From NCBI GenBank assembly GCA_029263415.1, contig JAJCXN010000048.1, forward strand, positions 325,169 to 389,168: a DNA stretch of 64,000 nucleotides. Direction: 5' to 3'. Under the pieces are notes generated by a model that did no database searches, was not told the DNA's origin, and saw only the letters and a program-made list of their open reading frames with translations. Numbering within the stretch: the stretch's first letter is position 1; each line of letters opens with the position of its first letter. Source of the stretch: Acidobacteriota bacterium (lineage in GTDB: Bacteria > Acidobacteriota > Thermoanaerobaculia > Multivoradales > Multivoraceae). The translations under genes were made by a program, and so were the position numbers. Positions 25,588 to 36,117 of the stretch are shown in pieces.

Positions 25588-28182
25588 TTGAACGAGGAAC
25601 TATGGCAACAGGTCGAGGCTTGGTTTCATCGGCTCACCGACGCTTCAACCAACGAACGCTCCTCTCTGCTACACAGTCTCCACTTGGAAGCGCCGGAGCT
25701 CGAAGAAGAGGTGTTGGCGCTGCTCGCCTCGGACCAGTCCGCAACCGATCAGGAACCCCTCTCGGTCGGCAGACTGCAAGGTAGCGCACTGTGGGATGAG
25801 TTTGCCGACGCTCTTGAAGACGGGCGACGTAGACCGGAGGCCGACGACGCGGAACCGATGCTTGCAGGCCCCTTTCGCGTGGGTCGCGAACTCGGTCGCG
25901 GCGGGATGGCGGTTGTACATCTCGGCGAGCGGGTGGACGGGGACTTCCGCCAGGTGGTTGCGCTCAAGCGGCTGACAGGGGCTGATCGTAAGGGCTTCAC
26001 TGAACGCCTGCTTGCCGAGCGTCGCATTCTTGCCGAACTGAGGCATCCGAATATCGCACAACTGATCGACGGCGGTACAGATTCGAGCGGACGCCCCTAT
26101 CTTGCACTGGAGTACATCCAGGGGTTGCCAATCGATGAGTACTGCGACCAGCACAAGCTAAGCCTGACCGAACGCATCAAGTTGTTCATTCAAGCGTGTA
26201 CCGCTGTTCAGCACGCCCATTCCAAACTGGTGGTGCATAGGGACCTCAAGCCCTCTAACATTCTTGTGGACCAACGAGCGCAGATAAAACTGCTCGACTT
26301 CGGTATCGCACGGATCCTTGATCCCGCCCGTGACCCGGGCCTTACGGGCAACGAGGCCAGACCCCTAACGCCTCGCTACGCGGCACCGGAGCAGTTTCTC
26401 GGAGCTCCGTCGACCACGGCGACTGACATCTATGGGCTCGGCATCGTGCTGTTCGAGCTGCTGGTGGGCCGCCTGCCATACGAAGTCAGTGGCACCGACG
26501 CATCAAGCTACAAGCGCGCTGTGCTCGAGCAGGAAGCGATCGCTCCACTCCAAGCGTTGAACACACTTTCGCTGGGCAGCGCAGATACCACTGGGCTCGC
26601 CGAACTTGCCGCAGGGCGAAGCACCGGCGTTCGGCAACTGAGGCGCTCGCTTCGAGGAGACTTGCGGGCTCTGTTCGAGAAAGTGCTGCACAAGGAGCCC
26701 GACCGGCGCTATGCAAGCGCGCAGCTGTTCGCCCAAGATCTCCAGCGCTATGTCGACCATCGACCGCTGCGTGCTCGGGAGCCGACCGTTAGCTACCGAC
26801 TGTCCCGTTTTGTGCGGCGTAATCGGTATGCGCTGGTTGCCACAGCGTTGGTTGTTGCCTCGCTGACCGTGGGACTAGTGACAGCCGTCGTCCAGGCCAA
26901 AGAGGCTCGGCGACAAAAGCTGTTGGCGGATGCTGAGCGTGAAAGCGCGGTGCGGGTCAAAGACTTGCTCGCCTCAATCATTGTTGGCGCCGACCCCGAC
27001 CAAACTCGTCAGGTCAAGCTGACTGCTGTTGAGTTTCTAGAGCGCGGTCTAGCAGGACTGGCGCCCCAACTGCAGGAGCACCCCGAAGACTTGGTCGGCC
27101 TCCTGCAAGAGATCCAAGTGATCTATCGAAGAATCGGAGACCTAGAAAGGGCTGCTGGGCTCGCGCACCAAATTGTCGACGTGCATCGCGGTTCCGAACG
27201 CAACAGCGGTGCTCTTGCGCAGGCGCTCTACAACCTGTCTTTGATTGAGATGGATCGAGGCGACCCCGACAGTGCTGAGAAGCTCTACGTCGAAATACTG
27301 GAACTCGAAGCGGAACGCTTCGCAGGCGACCCCGACAGAAGCGAAGTTCCAGATCAGCGTCCGTTCTCGTTGGACGGGCTGGGGACCGTCAACTTGCGCC
27401 GTGGCGAATACGCCACCGCCAGGGAGTACTACCAGAAGGCGATCGACGGCTACCAGCTCGAGCGATGGAAGGACGATCCACGCATCGCGGTCATCGAGGG
27501 CAACCTCGGCTTCATGCTGGTCCAGCAGGGCAAGTATGACGAGGCCAAGCGCATGTACTTGCAGGTTGTGCACAAGTACCGACGTCTGTACGGCGAAGAT
27601 CACTCGCGGGTCTCTATCGCCCTGTCCAACCTCGGACGAATCGAGTTCGAGCAAGCAAACCTAGCTGAGGCCGACAAACTCTTCCAACAAGCACTAGCGA
27701 TCGATATCGCGGTCTACGGCCCAAATCATCCGAGTCAATCTGTTGATCTAGCGTACCTTGGCAGAATCCAGATGGAAGCGGGGCTGCCGACGCGGGCCAT
27801 TGAATGGTACGAACGATCCCTCGCGAGTCTCGCCTTGCGCGCTCTGGACCATCCGCGGGTCCTCACCGCCCAGGCCAACCTGGCGGAAGCCCTCGTGAGT
27901 GCGGCAGAACAATCGCATCCTGGCGTCGATAGTGCCGCGATGTTTGAGCGCGCCCGCGGGCTGCTCGACGAGGTGATTCCACTGTTGGTGGATCGATACG
28001 GAGAGGACCACGGTCGCGTTCTTTCAGCCTCGCTATCACGGCTGCGGGTGAAGAAAGGCATCGCTGACACTGACACCACACTTGCCGAACTAAAGAGCCT
28101 AGATGCTGAGATACGGAGAGCCTTGGGAGAGGATCATCAACTCGCCAGCAGGAGCGGCTCTTTGCTGGAGGCCTGGCGCTAG
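25588..28182 (+). CDS. membrane Ser/Thr protein kinase with C-terminal TPR domain
   Basis: I chose the TTG at 25588 because GGAGA (25578-25582) sits 5 bases upstream and the protein then opens with ...EELWQQVEAWFHRLTD, the usual start of this family; product 864 residues. The kinase domain runs from about residue 90 to 400: GRELGRGGMAVVHLGE (P-loop), VALKRL (Lys), HRDLKPSN near 217-224, LLDFGIARI and YAAPEQF. One membrane span (ALVATALVVASLTVGLVTAV) lies near 410-430. About ten TPR-like repeats follow (LGTVNLRRGEYATAREYYQK, ALSNLGRIEFEQANLAEADK), presumably outside the membrane. It sits 20 bases after a sigma factor gene, suggesting the kinase phosphorylates or controls that factor. Confidence 0.92.
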   Translation: MNEELWQQVEAWFHRLTDASTNERSSLLHSLHLEAPELEEEVLALLASDQSATDQEPLSVGRLQGSALWDEFADALEDGRRRPEADDAEPMLAGPFRVGRELGRGGMAVVHLGERVDGDFRQVVALKRLTGADRKGFTERLLAERRILAELRHPNIAQLIDGGTDSSGRPYLALEYIQGLPIDEYCDQHKLSLTERIKLFIQACTAVQHAHSKLVVHRDLKPSNILVDQRAQIKLLDFGIARILDPARDPGLTGNEARPLTPRYAAPEQFLGAPSTTATDIYGLGIVLFELLVGRLPYEVSGTDASSYKRAVLEQEAIAPLQALNTLSLGSADTTGLAELAAGRSTGVRQLRRSLRGDLRALFEKVLHKEPDRRYASAQLFAQDLQRYVDHRPLRAREPTVSYRLSRFVRRNRYALVATALVVASLTVGLVTAVVQAKEARRQKLLADAERESAVRVKDLLASIIVGADPDQTRQVKLTAVEFLERGLAGLAPQLQEHPEDLVGLLQEIQVIYRRIGDLERAAGLAHQIVDVHRGSERNSGALAQALYNLSLIEMDRGDPDSAEKLYVEILELEAERFAGDPDRSEVPDQRPFSLDGLGTVNLRRGEYATAREYYQKAIDGYQLERWKDDPRIAVIEGNLGFMLVQQGKYDEAKRMYLQVVHKYRRLYGEDHSRVSIALSNLGRIEFEQANLAEADKLFQQALAIDIAVYGPNHPSQSVDLAYLGRIQMEAGLPTRAIEWYERSLASLALRALDHPRVLTAQANLAEALVSAAEQSHPGVDSAAMFERARGLLDEVIPLLVDRYGEDHGRVLSASLSRLRVKKGIADTDTTLAELKSLDAEIRRALGEDHQLASRSGSLLEAWR

Positions 28183-28184
28183 CG

Positions 28185-28228
28185 CCCTAGACCGATGCCA
28201 GCGGCCTCGGCCTCGCAAGCCGCTAGGG
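28185..28228. terminator. possible stem-loop between convergent genes
   Basis: CCCTAG at 28185-28190 can pair with CTAGGG at 28223-28228, enclosing GCGGC (28201-28205) paired with GCCGC (28219-28223); the two share one base. It lies just after the TPR kinase stop. There is no U-tract, so this is only a weak candidate. Confidence 0.3.
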
Positions 28229-28431
28229 GATTATCGGAGGCTGGCGAGCCACCACCGTTGCAAGACACCGAATGCCGGTCGCTGCTCACCCACCTTGCGG
28301 CGCGCAAACTCGACGATGCGCTTCGATTGCCCGCGACCACAAGCAAGCCACGGTGGAACTGCCAAGAGTGATTGTCTTCACGCACGGGGCCATCCGGCCA
28401 ACTACCCGATGATGACTACCCTTCTCGTCGG

Positions 28432-30153
28432 CTAGCGGTTCAGAACGGTGTAGCTGTATTCAAGCGTCGCCTCTTCGCCAGGCGCGAGATGCACGGTCCA
28501 GAGCAATTCGTTGCGTCGGTTCACCGAATAGGCACCCTCTTCGAGCAGGGACCCGACGGGCTCGCCCTCGGCGGCAACTAAGTCGCCAGAGAACCGGCGA
28601 CGAATGACCAGCTCGATCGCTTCCTTCCGATGGTTGTTCGCCGTCAGTTCTCCACGCACAAGGACTCTTTGATAGCGGGTTCCACCGACATAGACCTCTT
28701 GGCGTTCACTGGAAGTCGCATCTTCATGCTCAAGGCTACGTGTGCGAAGGCTCAGTGCCTTATTGACTCGAAGTGTAGTCTGCTCTCCTACATTCACCCA
28801 ATGGCTGACGCCTTGCCCGTTGAAGGCGCCATTCGAGACTACCGCTGCGGGGCCCGTAGTCATCGGGAAACCGAAGGGGTTCTTGAACTGAATAGCATCC
28901 CAGGCAGCATCCTCGTAGTCCTCGGCGTGCTGCGAGCGTTCGTAATCACTGATCGGATTACCGTGGGCATCGCGGGTGTCCGGAACCAGCCATTCGACGA
29001 TCCGCTCATAAGGAGCGGTCTCGGTGGCCACTGTTAGAGCCACGCTATCGCCCTCAGCCATTGTGTGGCTGCCAATCGCTTGATAGTGAAGATCCACACC
29101 CTCGCCAGTCGGGATAGCACCAAGGTCACTGCCTCCGGTCACCCCGCTGAGGAGCGACTGCTGGGTCGCAACGGCGTTCATTGTCGTTGCCGTTCCTTCG
29201 TCCTGCTGTTGCCGCAGTTGCTCGAAGAAGCTAGACCATGAAGTCTCCAAGGCCAGAGGAGATGTGACGCCTGCAAACCGCACGTTCGGAAACCCGGAAA
29301 TTAGTCGAATGGTGGCTTCGCTGAACGGGCCTAGCTCGTTCTTGATCACTGCCTTCTGGCTAAGGGTGAGTTGTTCAGGCTTGGAAATGTCCAATCGATA
29401 GCTCGGGGCCCAAGAGATACCCTTGGTCAGGTAGGAGAACCGAACGACGGTCCCTCGATCTCTTGATGCAGGCACTGTGAAAATCAACGCGGGCACTTCC
29501 CTCAACACCGTCTCTGCTGCGCCGACTACCTCGACATAGGCGATCCGAGATCGAGCCACGTAGGTACTCCCTTGAGCCGTGGCCAAAACAAGAAACTCCG
29601 AGGTTTTTTGATTCGCGATCTCGAGGCGACGATAGTAGTTTTGATCGTCGTACGAGCGATCCCACTGGACGCCAAACTCGGGATCGGCGAGCGCAGCCAC
29701 CGTTCCGGTCGTCGGCTCAGCATTGCCGTCGATGAAATGTACTGTGACCTCGAGGCCCACCAGATCCTTTTGCAGATCTACCGTCGTGGTCCCTCTGATC
29801 GGGCCGGTGACCAAGCGAGTCGTGCTACGCGTCACAACGTCTGGGTCGCTTTCAATCCAGAACGTGCCATGCACGGGAACGGGCACGTTCTCGACAAGAT
29901 AGTCCCCGGCACCGTCGACGTTCACGCTGCGGGTCACCACCCCCAACCCATTCTTGAATAGGCTGATCGAGTCGATTTTGTCGGTCGTCGTCCGTTCCTG
30001 AGCCTGCAATGCAAAGCTCGACAGAACCAGAACTGCGAACATGATCTTGAAGCTCGGGCCCACCAGGCTATCGCCCGGCAGACCACGCCCGTGTGCAATC
30101 AGGGCAGCGCCCTTTCGCACAAGCAAGTCAGCGGCTATCGGCAGGTTGTGCAT
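28432..30153 (-). CDS. secreted DUF4139-like protein
   Basis: This 573-residue protein has a signal-like segment (IMFAVLVLSSFALQAQ) at about residues 37-52. The true start may therefore be GTG 30063 or ATG 30042 rather than ATG 30153. The core has the DUF4139 pattern of extracellular beta-rich proteins: VRFSYLTKGISWAPSYRLDI, then SQKAVIKNELGPFSEATIRL, and near the end LAPGEEATLEYSYTV. Family members often carry an N-terminal coiled-coil and are secreted, but their role is not well defined. It has no DGFESG tail. It is convergent with the TPR kinase and lies downstream of, in the same direction as, the giant cytochrome protein. Confidence 0.75.
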   Translation of the reverse strand: MHNLPIAADLLVRKGAALIAHGRGLPGDSLVGPSFKIMFAVLVLSSFALQAQERTTTDKIDSISLFKNGLGVVTRSVNVDGAGDYLVENVPVPVHGTFWIESDPDVVTRSTTRLVTGPIRGTTTVDLQKDLVGLEVTVHFIDGNAEPTTGTVAALADPEFGVQWDRSYDDQNYYRRLEIANQKTSEFLVLATAQGSTYVARSRIAYVEVVGAAETVLREVPALIFTVPASRDRGTVVRFSYLTKGISWAPSYRLDISKPEQLTLSQKAVIKNELGPFSEATIRLISGFPNVRFAGVTSPLALETSWSSFFEQLRQQQDEGTATTMNAVATQQSLLSGVTGGSDLGAIPTGEGVDLHYQAIGSHTMAEGDSVALTVATETAPYERIVEWLVPDTRDAHGNPISDYERSQHAEDYEDAAWDAIQFKNPFGFPMTTGPAAVVSNGAFNGQGVSHWVNVGEQTTLRVNKALSLRTRSLEHEDATSSERQEVYVGGTRYQRVLVRGELTANNHRKEAIELVIRRRFSGDLVAAEGEPVGSLLEEGAYSVNRRNELLWTVHLAPGEEATLEYSYTVLNR

Positions 30154-30447
30154 TCTTGGGTCTCTCTTTCAAATAGGACGTCACTAGAAAACTGGACACG
30201 CCCGGGTCTCACACCAGTCGAGATCGAGTTTGCTCGCCAACGACGAGAGTCCGTGCAACCCGGCGTTCCTAGTCGCACAGCATTCATCTCTGACTACTCA
30301 ATCGGCATCGATCTGAAAAAGCCGACATGATGCCTTCGCCGCAGAATCGAACGGGCGGTCGACTATCGGGCGGCCGACCTCGATGCTTAAGACGTACAGT
30401 ATCTAGGATCTAGCACCGCTTCCTGCTCCCCTGGCGCTACGCTGCCC

Positions 30448-33400
30448 TCAGTCTCCAGCCCACCCTGCTGTACTTCCTGATTCGAAGCCGTCGACAAAGA
30501 TGACATGCACGCCATCCCCTGCCGGTTCACGCCCATCGAGTTGCAACAAGTACTGCAAGAGATCGTCGACGTCTTGAGCCGGCAGCGAGCTCACTAGCCG
30601 GTGCGGGTCGGCAGCAGCCAAATCATCGCTTGAGCTGACCACGAGCTCGTCGAGACTGGCATTGCCGCTGTTGGGGAACAAGAGTTCGATGGTGTTGGTC
30701 GCACCAGGTGTGAAGTCGACGCCCTCAATGCGGCGCGTATCCCACAACGTATGGCGCCATTCGGGAAAGTTGAAAGGCCGGAACAGCGTGATCGTGTGGA
30801 GATTCCCATTGACGCGAACTTCCAGTGGTAGGCTGCTGAATCCAGAGCTGTAGCGGACTTCGAGCGCCCCGACACCTCCAGATCCACCATCAACCTCACT
30901 CAAGGTCACGCTGCCTCCCGCGTTGTTCATGAACACGAATGCTCGGTTCCGCACCGTGTCGTCCTGGTTAAGATCGACACCAGTGTTGATCACCGAGGCA
31001 CCCGAGACAGCACCCGATTCCACCTGAATGTTGTGCCCACCGGCCATCACGAAAACCTGATCCAGAGTCGCCGCCGATCCGTCATGCAGGTACGGAGCAC
31101 TGTCCCAAACCCCCAAGAGAGTCGGCGTGTCGATGCCGGCCAAAGAGCCACCGAGACGTTGTCCAGAACTGTCCCGGAGGGTTCCAACATCGTGCAATGT
31201 CGCTGTGCCTAGAGTGCTGTCGGTGAAACCAACTCCGCTGTGGCAGGTGTTACACCCAGCGTCGAGGAACACCTGAGTGCCGCGCAACGCGGCTTCGGTC
31301 ATCGACCCGTCGGCAGACCTGTATGGGCTGCGCGGAAGGCTGTCAACGCTCAACGATGCAACGTAGTCCGCGACCGCGTCCAGATCGGGTGAAAGGCCCG
31401 CCTTCGCTGCGCCCAAGGGTGCCTCTGTGGCTGCAAAGTCGGAATCGCTGAGGAAGCCGATGCCTCCAAAGGGTCCACGAATGTCGTTCTCGAAGTCCTG
31501 GATCTCATCGAAGTTGGCTGACCAATGCACGTTGCCGTGCGCCATTCCCGCCCGGCCTCGCAGGTCAGTGGTATTGCGGAGTCCTTCCCCTCTCGAGGTG
31601 AAGTCCCAGACACGGCCATCGTGACCACCATCCAGGTGACAACTAGCACAGCTGAGGTAGGCCTCCGCGCTCATGCGCTCATCGGAGGCTCCGTAGAACA
31701 CGGTTTTCCCGAGCAAAACCTCGGGAGCGAACGCCTCCGCGGCTACCGTAGACACGGTTGAGATCGAGATCGATTTTGAGCCTGTAGTCAACAAATCGCT
31801 CAGTTCAGCGATGGTCACGTCGCGACCGAGAAGGTTCTTGGCGAATAGTCGTCTGGTTGGCCCATCGACACAGATTCCCTGCGGGGCAGAACCGAGGTCC
31901 AAGCGCGTGACCAGTCCGCTTGCCGCAAGTGTCGGATCGAGCAACGCGTCAAACACCACGGCCTCGTCATTTCCCTGCAAAGCGACCACTGCGTAGTCTC
32001 CAAGGGGCGTAAACGCGATCGCACTTGCAGAGTCGCTGTTGTCAACATCGATGGTGCGCACCACGGAACCACCGGCGAGCTCGATTTGCACCAACACATT
32101 CCGCACAGTGTTGTCGTGATCAAGGTCTTGACCGTTCAACAGTCCGCCATCGATGTTGGCTTTCTTTGCCACCACCCACACATACTCGCCGCGAGGGTCG
32201 AGTGCCACGTCGACAAGATCCGTGGCGACGCCACGCCCGTCCGCAGTGCCGTCGCGATGAGCGTCGTCGCCATACTTTCGAATCCAGAAGGTACGGCTGA
32301 TAGCCATTGTAGCGGTGTCTACCTCCCACACTTCTCCTCGATGACGGCCGGAACGGAACCGAGTCACAAACAAGCTCGAATCATCGCCGGTGAGGGCCAG
32401 GGCACGCGGAGTGGGGCCGACGGGCAAGCGTCCGGTCTCGCCCCGACTAGACCGATCGATGCGCACAACGTCACCCTTGCTCTGCAGGGCCACATACAGC
32501 GTGCTCTCATCGCTGCTTGCCACCAACCCCATCGGGCCTGAGCCATATCCAAGGCTCAGAGAGTCGATCATCGTGCCATCCAGATCGTGAATGGCGATCG
32601 AATCATCATCGAAACAGCTCACCCAAACTTCCGCACCTGCAACGACCAGGCTTCGAGGATCAGAGCAGGTCGGCTGCTCGAGCAGCTTCGAGCCGTTGTC
32701 CGGATCGATAGCCGCTAAAGAGTTGTTATCGGGATTGACAACCCAAATCCTTCGCTCCGCTGTCCGGCACGCAACCTGACTGGACGAGCGCGGCAGGACG
32801 CTGGGCAGATCATCCACAACGGTGACCGTCAAAGCTCGTGAAGAGAGCGCACCCGCCGCATCTCTTGCCTGGCCAGTGACGCGAAAGTGACCTGGCTCAT
32901 CGAACGTCACCGCAACACTGTCTGAGCTCGCCCACTCTGTTTTCGCTCGACCATCACCGAAGTCAAACCGGTGCTCGATCGGGTCCTCTTCCGGGTCCGT
33001 TGTGCTCATCGTCAAGGTCAACGACGCCCCCGGTTGTGCCGGATAGGTGGAAGCGGTCAAAGAAGAGATATCTGGAGCCTGATTGCCCCCGAGCGCTGCT
33101 CCAGTAGAGAAAGAGAATAAGTACTCCACCATGCCATTTCCGGCGGCATCCTTGATACCTCCACCGGGCAGCACCACTTCGTAGGTCGTATTGGGAAGTA
33201 GGTCGGCGCTGGGCGTGAACGTGAGCACGTCGTCAAAGGCAAGAGTCAGCCTGCCATCGATCGGTTCGCCGCCGAGCGGCCGTACTATGAACGTAACGCC
33301 GTTGACGATTGTGGGTGACTCGAGTGTCTCGTGGATCAAGAGGCTAATCGGAGCACCGACTGGATAGTTGGTTCGGCCTGCCTGCGGGACATGAAATCCC

Positions 33401-34605
33401 ACTTCTGGCCCCCGAAGGTCCGGCTCTGCCTGATGCGCCCAGACTGCCATGCCTTGCTCCGCACCAGAGCCGCCGGTTACTAGAAGGTTGCCGAGCGGCA
33501 TCGCGAACTGACTCATGTCGACACCGTTGGCGTCGCTTTCAAACTGAAGCACGGATTGAAACGTGCGCATGTCGACCTTGTGGCTGCCGACGAAGGCATA
33601 CTCATCCTGGAACTGGATGTACATCGCTTCGTCGCCCGGTAGCGAGGTGTCCGCAACTAGCTGCGCGTCGGTCGGGTCGGTTATATCGACCACGCGGATG
33701 CCGTTGCCATTGCTGCGGTACGGGAAGACGAGGAAGAGCCCGCCGTTGCCACCCCATATCTCGGGCCAGTAGCCCCCCGGCGCTCCCTCTGTCAGCAGGT
33801 CAAGCAGAGTTGGATCAGAAGGGTTGGACACATCGTAGACGGCAACTCCGGTACGGCTTTGGTCGGCGCCGTAGATCAGGAGATCGCCAAGCAGGAATGG
33901 TTGTCCAATGACCCCTGTCTCAGCCAAGTGATTCCAGTTAGCGACCTCGACCCCGTTGACCTCAATCGAGGCATTACCCTCGACCCCGAGATAGCTCCAA
34001 AAGAAGCCACCGATATACCAAGGAGCAAACAGGCAGCCGCGCACGCTTGCGCACATCAACTCGGGGTACGCGATTCTGGTTGTCGCTCCCGGCGAGTCAT
34101 AGCGAAATGACCAAGGTGCTTCCGGCGGCCAGTTCGCACCCAGCACCAGAAAGTCCCCACTCTTGAGGAATCCGTGAGCATTGATTGGCATGGTTGTGAC
34201 GCCGAGGGTGTCGACTTGCGCGGGAGCGGAAGGGTCGCTGAAGTCCCAGGTACGCACCTGCAAGTCGTATCCCGGGAGGCTCGAGGGCCCCTCTGGAATG
34301 GAGTACACCAAACCGTTGTGGTAGGCGAGGATGGCGAGACGCCCCATTGTGGTACCCAGTGGTCCCGCAAGCAACTCGCCTTCGGTTCGTGCAACGTTTG
34401 GGAATCCTTCAGGCACGATTGGTTGTGCAACCAGCGGACCGGCTGCAAGCACGCATGTAGCCAACACGAACCGCCCCCGTCGACTGGTCGCACTGGAGTG
34501 GAAGAAAGAATGTCGGAGTAGCGGACAGTCTTGGAACCAAGTCAAAAGGATGTGGTGCATTGGAGAGATTCCCGAGACCGTTGTTCGTCGGACGGTGCGA
34601 AGCAA
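30448..34605 (-). CDS. giant secreted protein: LVIVD/propeller, Ig-like, PKD, YVTN propeller, di-haem cytochrome, C-terminal tail
   Basis: This protein has up to 1385 residues, with a signal region near 47-62 (FVLATCVLAAGPLVAQ); ATG 34560 is an alternative start. Domains in order: LVIVD-like repeats (GVAVYDVSNPSDPTLLDLL, GIRVVDITDPTDAQLVADT); an Ig-like adhesion segment (LTFTPSADLLPNTTYEVVLP); a PKD domain (HRFDFGDGRAKTEW, VTFDEPGHFRVTGQARD); a YVTN-type propeller (RRIWVVNPDNNSLAAIDPDN, ESTLYVALQSKGDVVRID); a MauG/cytochrome-c-peroxidase-like region with two haem sites, CASCH and CNTCH; a beta-sandwich; and the tail VIFVDGFESGSTAGWAGD. It is probably exported and binds two haems. Electron transfer or peroxide chemistry at the surface is likely; the substrate is unknown. 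Confidence 0.85.
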   Translation of the reverse strand: MLRTVRRTTVSGISPMHHILLTWFQDCPLLRHSFFHSSATSRRGRFVLATCVLAAGPLVAQPIVPEGFPNVARTEGELLAGPLGTTMGRLAILAYHNGLVYSIPEGPSSLPGYDLQVRTWDFSDPSAPAQVDTLGVTTMPINAHGFLKSGDFLVLGANWPPEAPWSFRYDSPGATTRIAYPELMCASVRGCLFAPWYIGGFFWSYLGVEGNASIEVNGVEVANWNHLAETGVIGQPFLLGDLLIYGADQSRTGVAVYDVSNPSDPTLLDLLTEGAPGGYWPEIWGGNGGLFLVFPYRSNGNGIRVVDITDPTDAQLVADTSLPGDEAMYIQFQDEYAFVGSHKVDMRTFQSVLQFESDANGVDMSQFAMPLGNLLVTGGSGAEQGMAVWAHQAEPDLRGPEVGFHVPQAGRTNYPVGAPISLLIHETLESPTIVNGVTFIVRPLGGEPIDGRLTLAFDDVLTFTPSADLLPNTTYEVVLPGGGIKDAAGNGMVEYLFSFSTGAALGGNQAPDISSLTASTYPAQPGASLTLTMSTTDPEEDPIEHRFDFGDGRAKTEWASSDSVAVTFDEPGHFRVTGQARDAAGALSSRALTVTVVDDLPSVLPRSSSQVACRTAERRIWVVNPDNNSLAAIDPDNGSKLLEQPTCSDPRSLVVAGAEVWVSCFDDDSIAIHDLDGTMIDSLSLGYGSGPMGLVASSDESTLYVALQSKGDVVRIDRSSRGETGRLPVGPTPRALALTGDDSSLFVTRFRSGRHRGEVWEVDTATMAISRTFWIRKYGDDAHRDGTADGRGVATDLVDVALDPRGEYVWVVAKKANIDGGLLNGQDLDHDNTVRNVLVQIELAGGSVVRTIDVDNSDSASAIAFTPLGDYAVVALQGNDEAVVFDALLDPTLAASGLVTRLDLGSAPQGICVDGPTRRLFAKNLLGRDVTIAELSDLLTTGSKSISISTVSTVAAEAFAPEVLLGKTVFYGASDERMSAEAYLSCASCHLDGGHDGRVWDFTSRGEGLRNTTDLRGRAGMAHGNVHWSANFDEIQDFENDIRGPFGGIGFLSDSDFAATEAPLGAAKAGLSPDLDAVADYVASLSVDSLPRSPYRSADGSMTEAALRGTQVFLDAGCNTCHSGVGFTDSTLGTATLHDVGTLRDSSGQRLGGSLAGIDTPTLLGVWDSAPYLHDGSAATLDQVFVMAGGHNIQVESGAVSGASVINTGVDLNQDDTVRNRAFVFMNNAGGSVTLSEVDGGSGGVGALEVRYSSGFSSLPLEVRVNGNLHTITLFRPFNFPEWRHTLWDTRRIEGVDFTPGATNTIELLFPNSGNASLDELVVSSSDDLAAADPHRLVSSLPAQDVDDLLQYLLQLDGREPAGDGVHVIFVDGFESGSTAGWAGD

Positions 34606-35317
34606 GGCACATTGGCTTCAGATCTGACTGGAGCCGCGTCTCACAGCGAGCAGCATCTCAAGGCAAACACGCCAAAACATTCACAATGGACGCGAAACGA
34701 CGCGGGCCAAAACCTGTCGTTCTGCTTTGACTATCGGAAAGCAACTGCGAAAGCCGACAGGCGATGCCAATGCAAAAGCACTCAACACCGTCCACGGTCT
34801 CTTCTTCTTCATGTGCCGCGGGGTTTTTAGCACCCATCCGGGCTCCCCGACACACATCCGTGGAGCAAAAGGGGATCACGCATTCGAAGACTATTCGTCA
34901 ACGGCCAAAGTTGATTCAATCCGATGCTTGGCTCGGCCTCTCTTAGAGTTCGTCATTGCCAGTAGACCGTCATGAGCGCACAAACCTTCGTGCCCAGCAT
35001 ACGGGGCGCACCTGACTTCAGTGCGTCATCCAGATCCTGTCTTCGACACCTCTACCTGAACGAAACCACCGAAGCCGCATCGCCTCCTAAAGTTCTGCAC
35101 ATGGTCCAAGTCTTTCTGCTCCGCCAGGCGACCTCAGAATCTTCAAGATCACACAATCGACGCAGCTGCTCCGTCCTCAGCCACCAAGACGCCGGATCCG
35201 CAGAACCGCGCGCGGCAGCACCAACTTGCGAAGTCGGCAGTTACTATCCTCGAACACGGCACAGCTCCCTTGCCCCGATTAGGATTCCGTCGCACAAGCG
35301 AATTTTAGGTAGAACCC
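34606..35317. other. divergent intergenic region
   Basis: This 0.7-kb gap lies between the minus-strand cytochrome gene and the plus-strand membrane protein gene. Open frames here have no family-like segments. I see no RNA gene. Promoters for both flanking genes are expected but not identified. Confidence 0.4.
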
Positions 35318-35893
35318 ATGACCGTCTTTGCTCACGCCTCTGTCCTGCTCGGCATCATCCTCGGTGTCGCGATGGCCCATGTCTTGGGCGGGATCTCGTT
35401 GATGCTCGATGCCCGGGTCCGGACTCGGGTCGACCTCGTGCATCTCTTGTGGACGGCCAATATGCTGCTGGTACCAGCACTATTCTGGATGAACAGTTTT
35501 GTCGTGGCGCAAGTTGATCTCGGGGTGGTTCACTTTCTCAATCTGATCGCGTACTCCATGATCATCTATGTCATGGCTGGGCTGTTGTTCCCGGAGCGTG
35601 GAGACGAGGTGACGGACTTTCGCCTGCACTTCGAAGCCAACCGGACGCGCTTCTATTGGGTGGTCCTGATGCTCTTCGCCGTCGACCTCTTCGACGCCTA
35701 CCTCGAGCACACCATGGCATCCGTGCCGTGGGACGTGGGCCAGTTGGTGCAGGTTGGGATCTGTCTGGTACTACTCGCCGCTTGCCTTGCATCCCGTCAG
35801 CGTTGGCTAGACATCCTGCTCGCCGCGGTGTTTCATGTCGGTCTTTGGGGTTGGCTCTACAGCTTGGTGGACTACGGCGTATTGTCCAGCTAA
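35318..35893 (+). CDS. integral membrane protein of unknown function
   Basis: This 191-residue protein has about five or six membrane spans: SVLLGIILGVAMAHVLGGI, LLWTANMLLVPALFWMNSFV, LIAYSMIIYVMAGLLF, YWVVLMLFAVDLFDAYLE, VQVGICLVLLAACLA and LLAAVFHVGLWGWLYSLV. The ATG at 35318 is preceded by AGGTAG at 35308-35313. Short polar loops contain conserved-looking acidic residues (FPERGDEVTDFRLHFE). I do not recognise a transporter or enzyme motif. It appears to be a single-gene unit. Confidence 0.8.
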   Translation: MTVFAHASVLLGIILGVAMAHVLGGISLMLDARVRTRVDLVHLLWTANMLLVPALFWMNSFVVAQVDLGVVHFLNLIAYSMIIYVMAGLLFPERGDEVTDFRLHFEANRTRFYWVVLMLFAVDLFDAYLEHTMASVPWDVGQLVQVGICLVLLAACLASRQRWLDILLAAVFHVGLWGWLYSLVDYGVLSS

Positions 35894-36117
35894 GCCAATT
35901 CAATGCCTGCTTGACCTGCGACCAGCACTCCAACGATGACCCCCTTGTCGTAGCGCCTCGGCTACAGTTCTCCCAACGCCACTTAGCGAACACTAGAGCC
36001 CAGCGAGGATGCAAAGACCAGGATGCAACTACAGTCAGACCACCTCTGAGTGTTGACTACAGTCAAGACTCCGCCCGGTCCTCCCAAAGTCCTTGGTCCA
36101 TTCTCACCACCCACGAC

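Noticed and set aside
35656-36117. N-terminal extension of the SGNH hydrolase
   Set aside because: It overlaps the membrane protein gene and has Arg/Pro/Ser-rich non-coding character; the signal sequence begins only at 36118.
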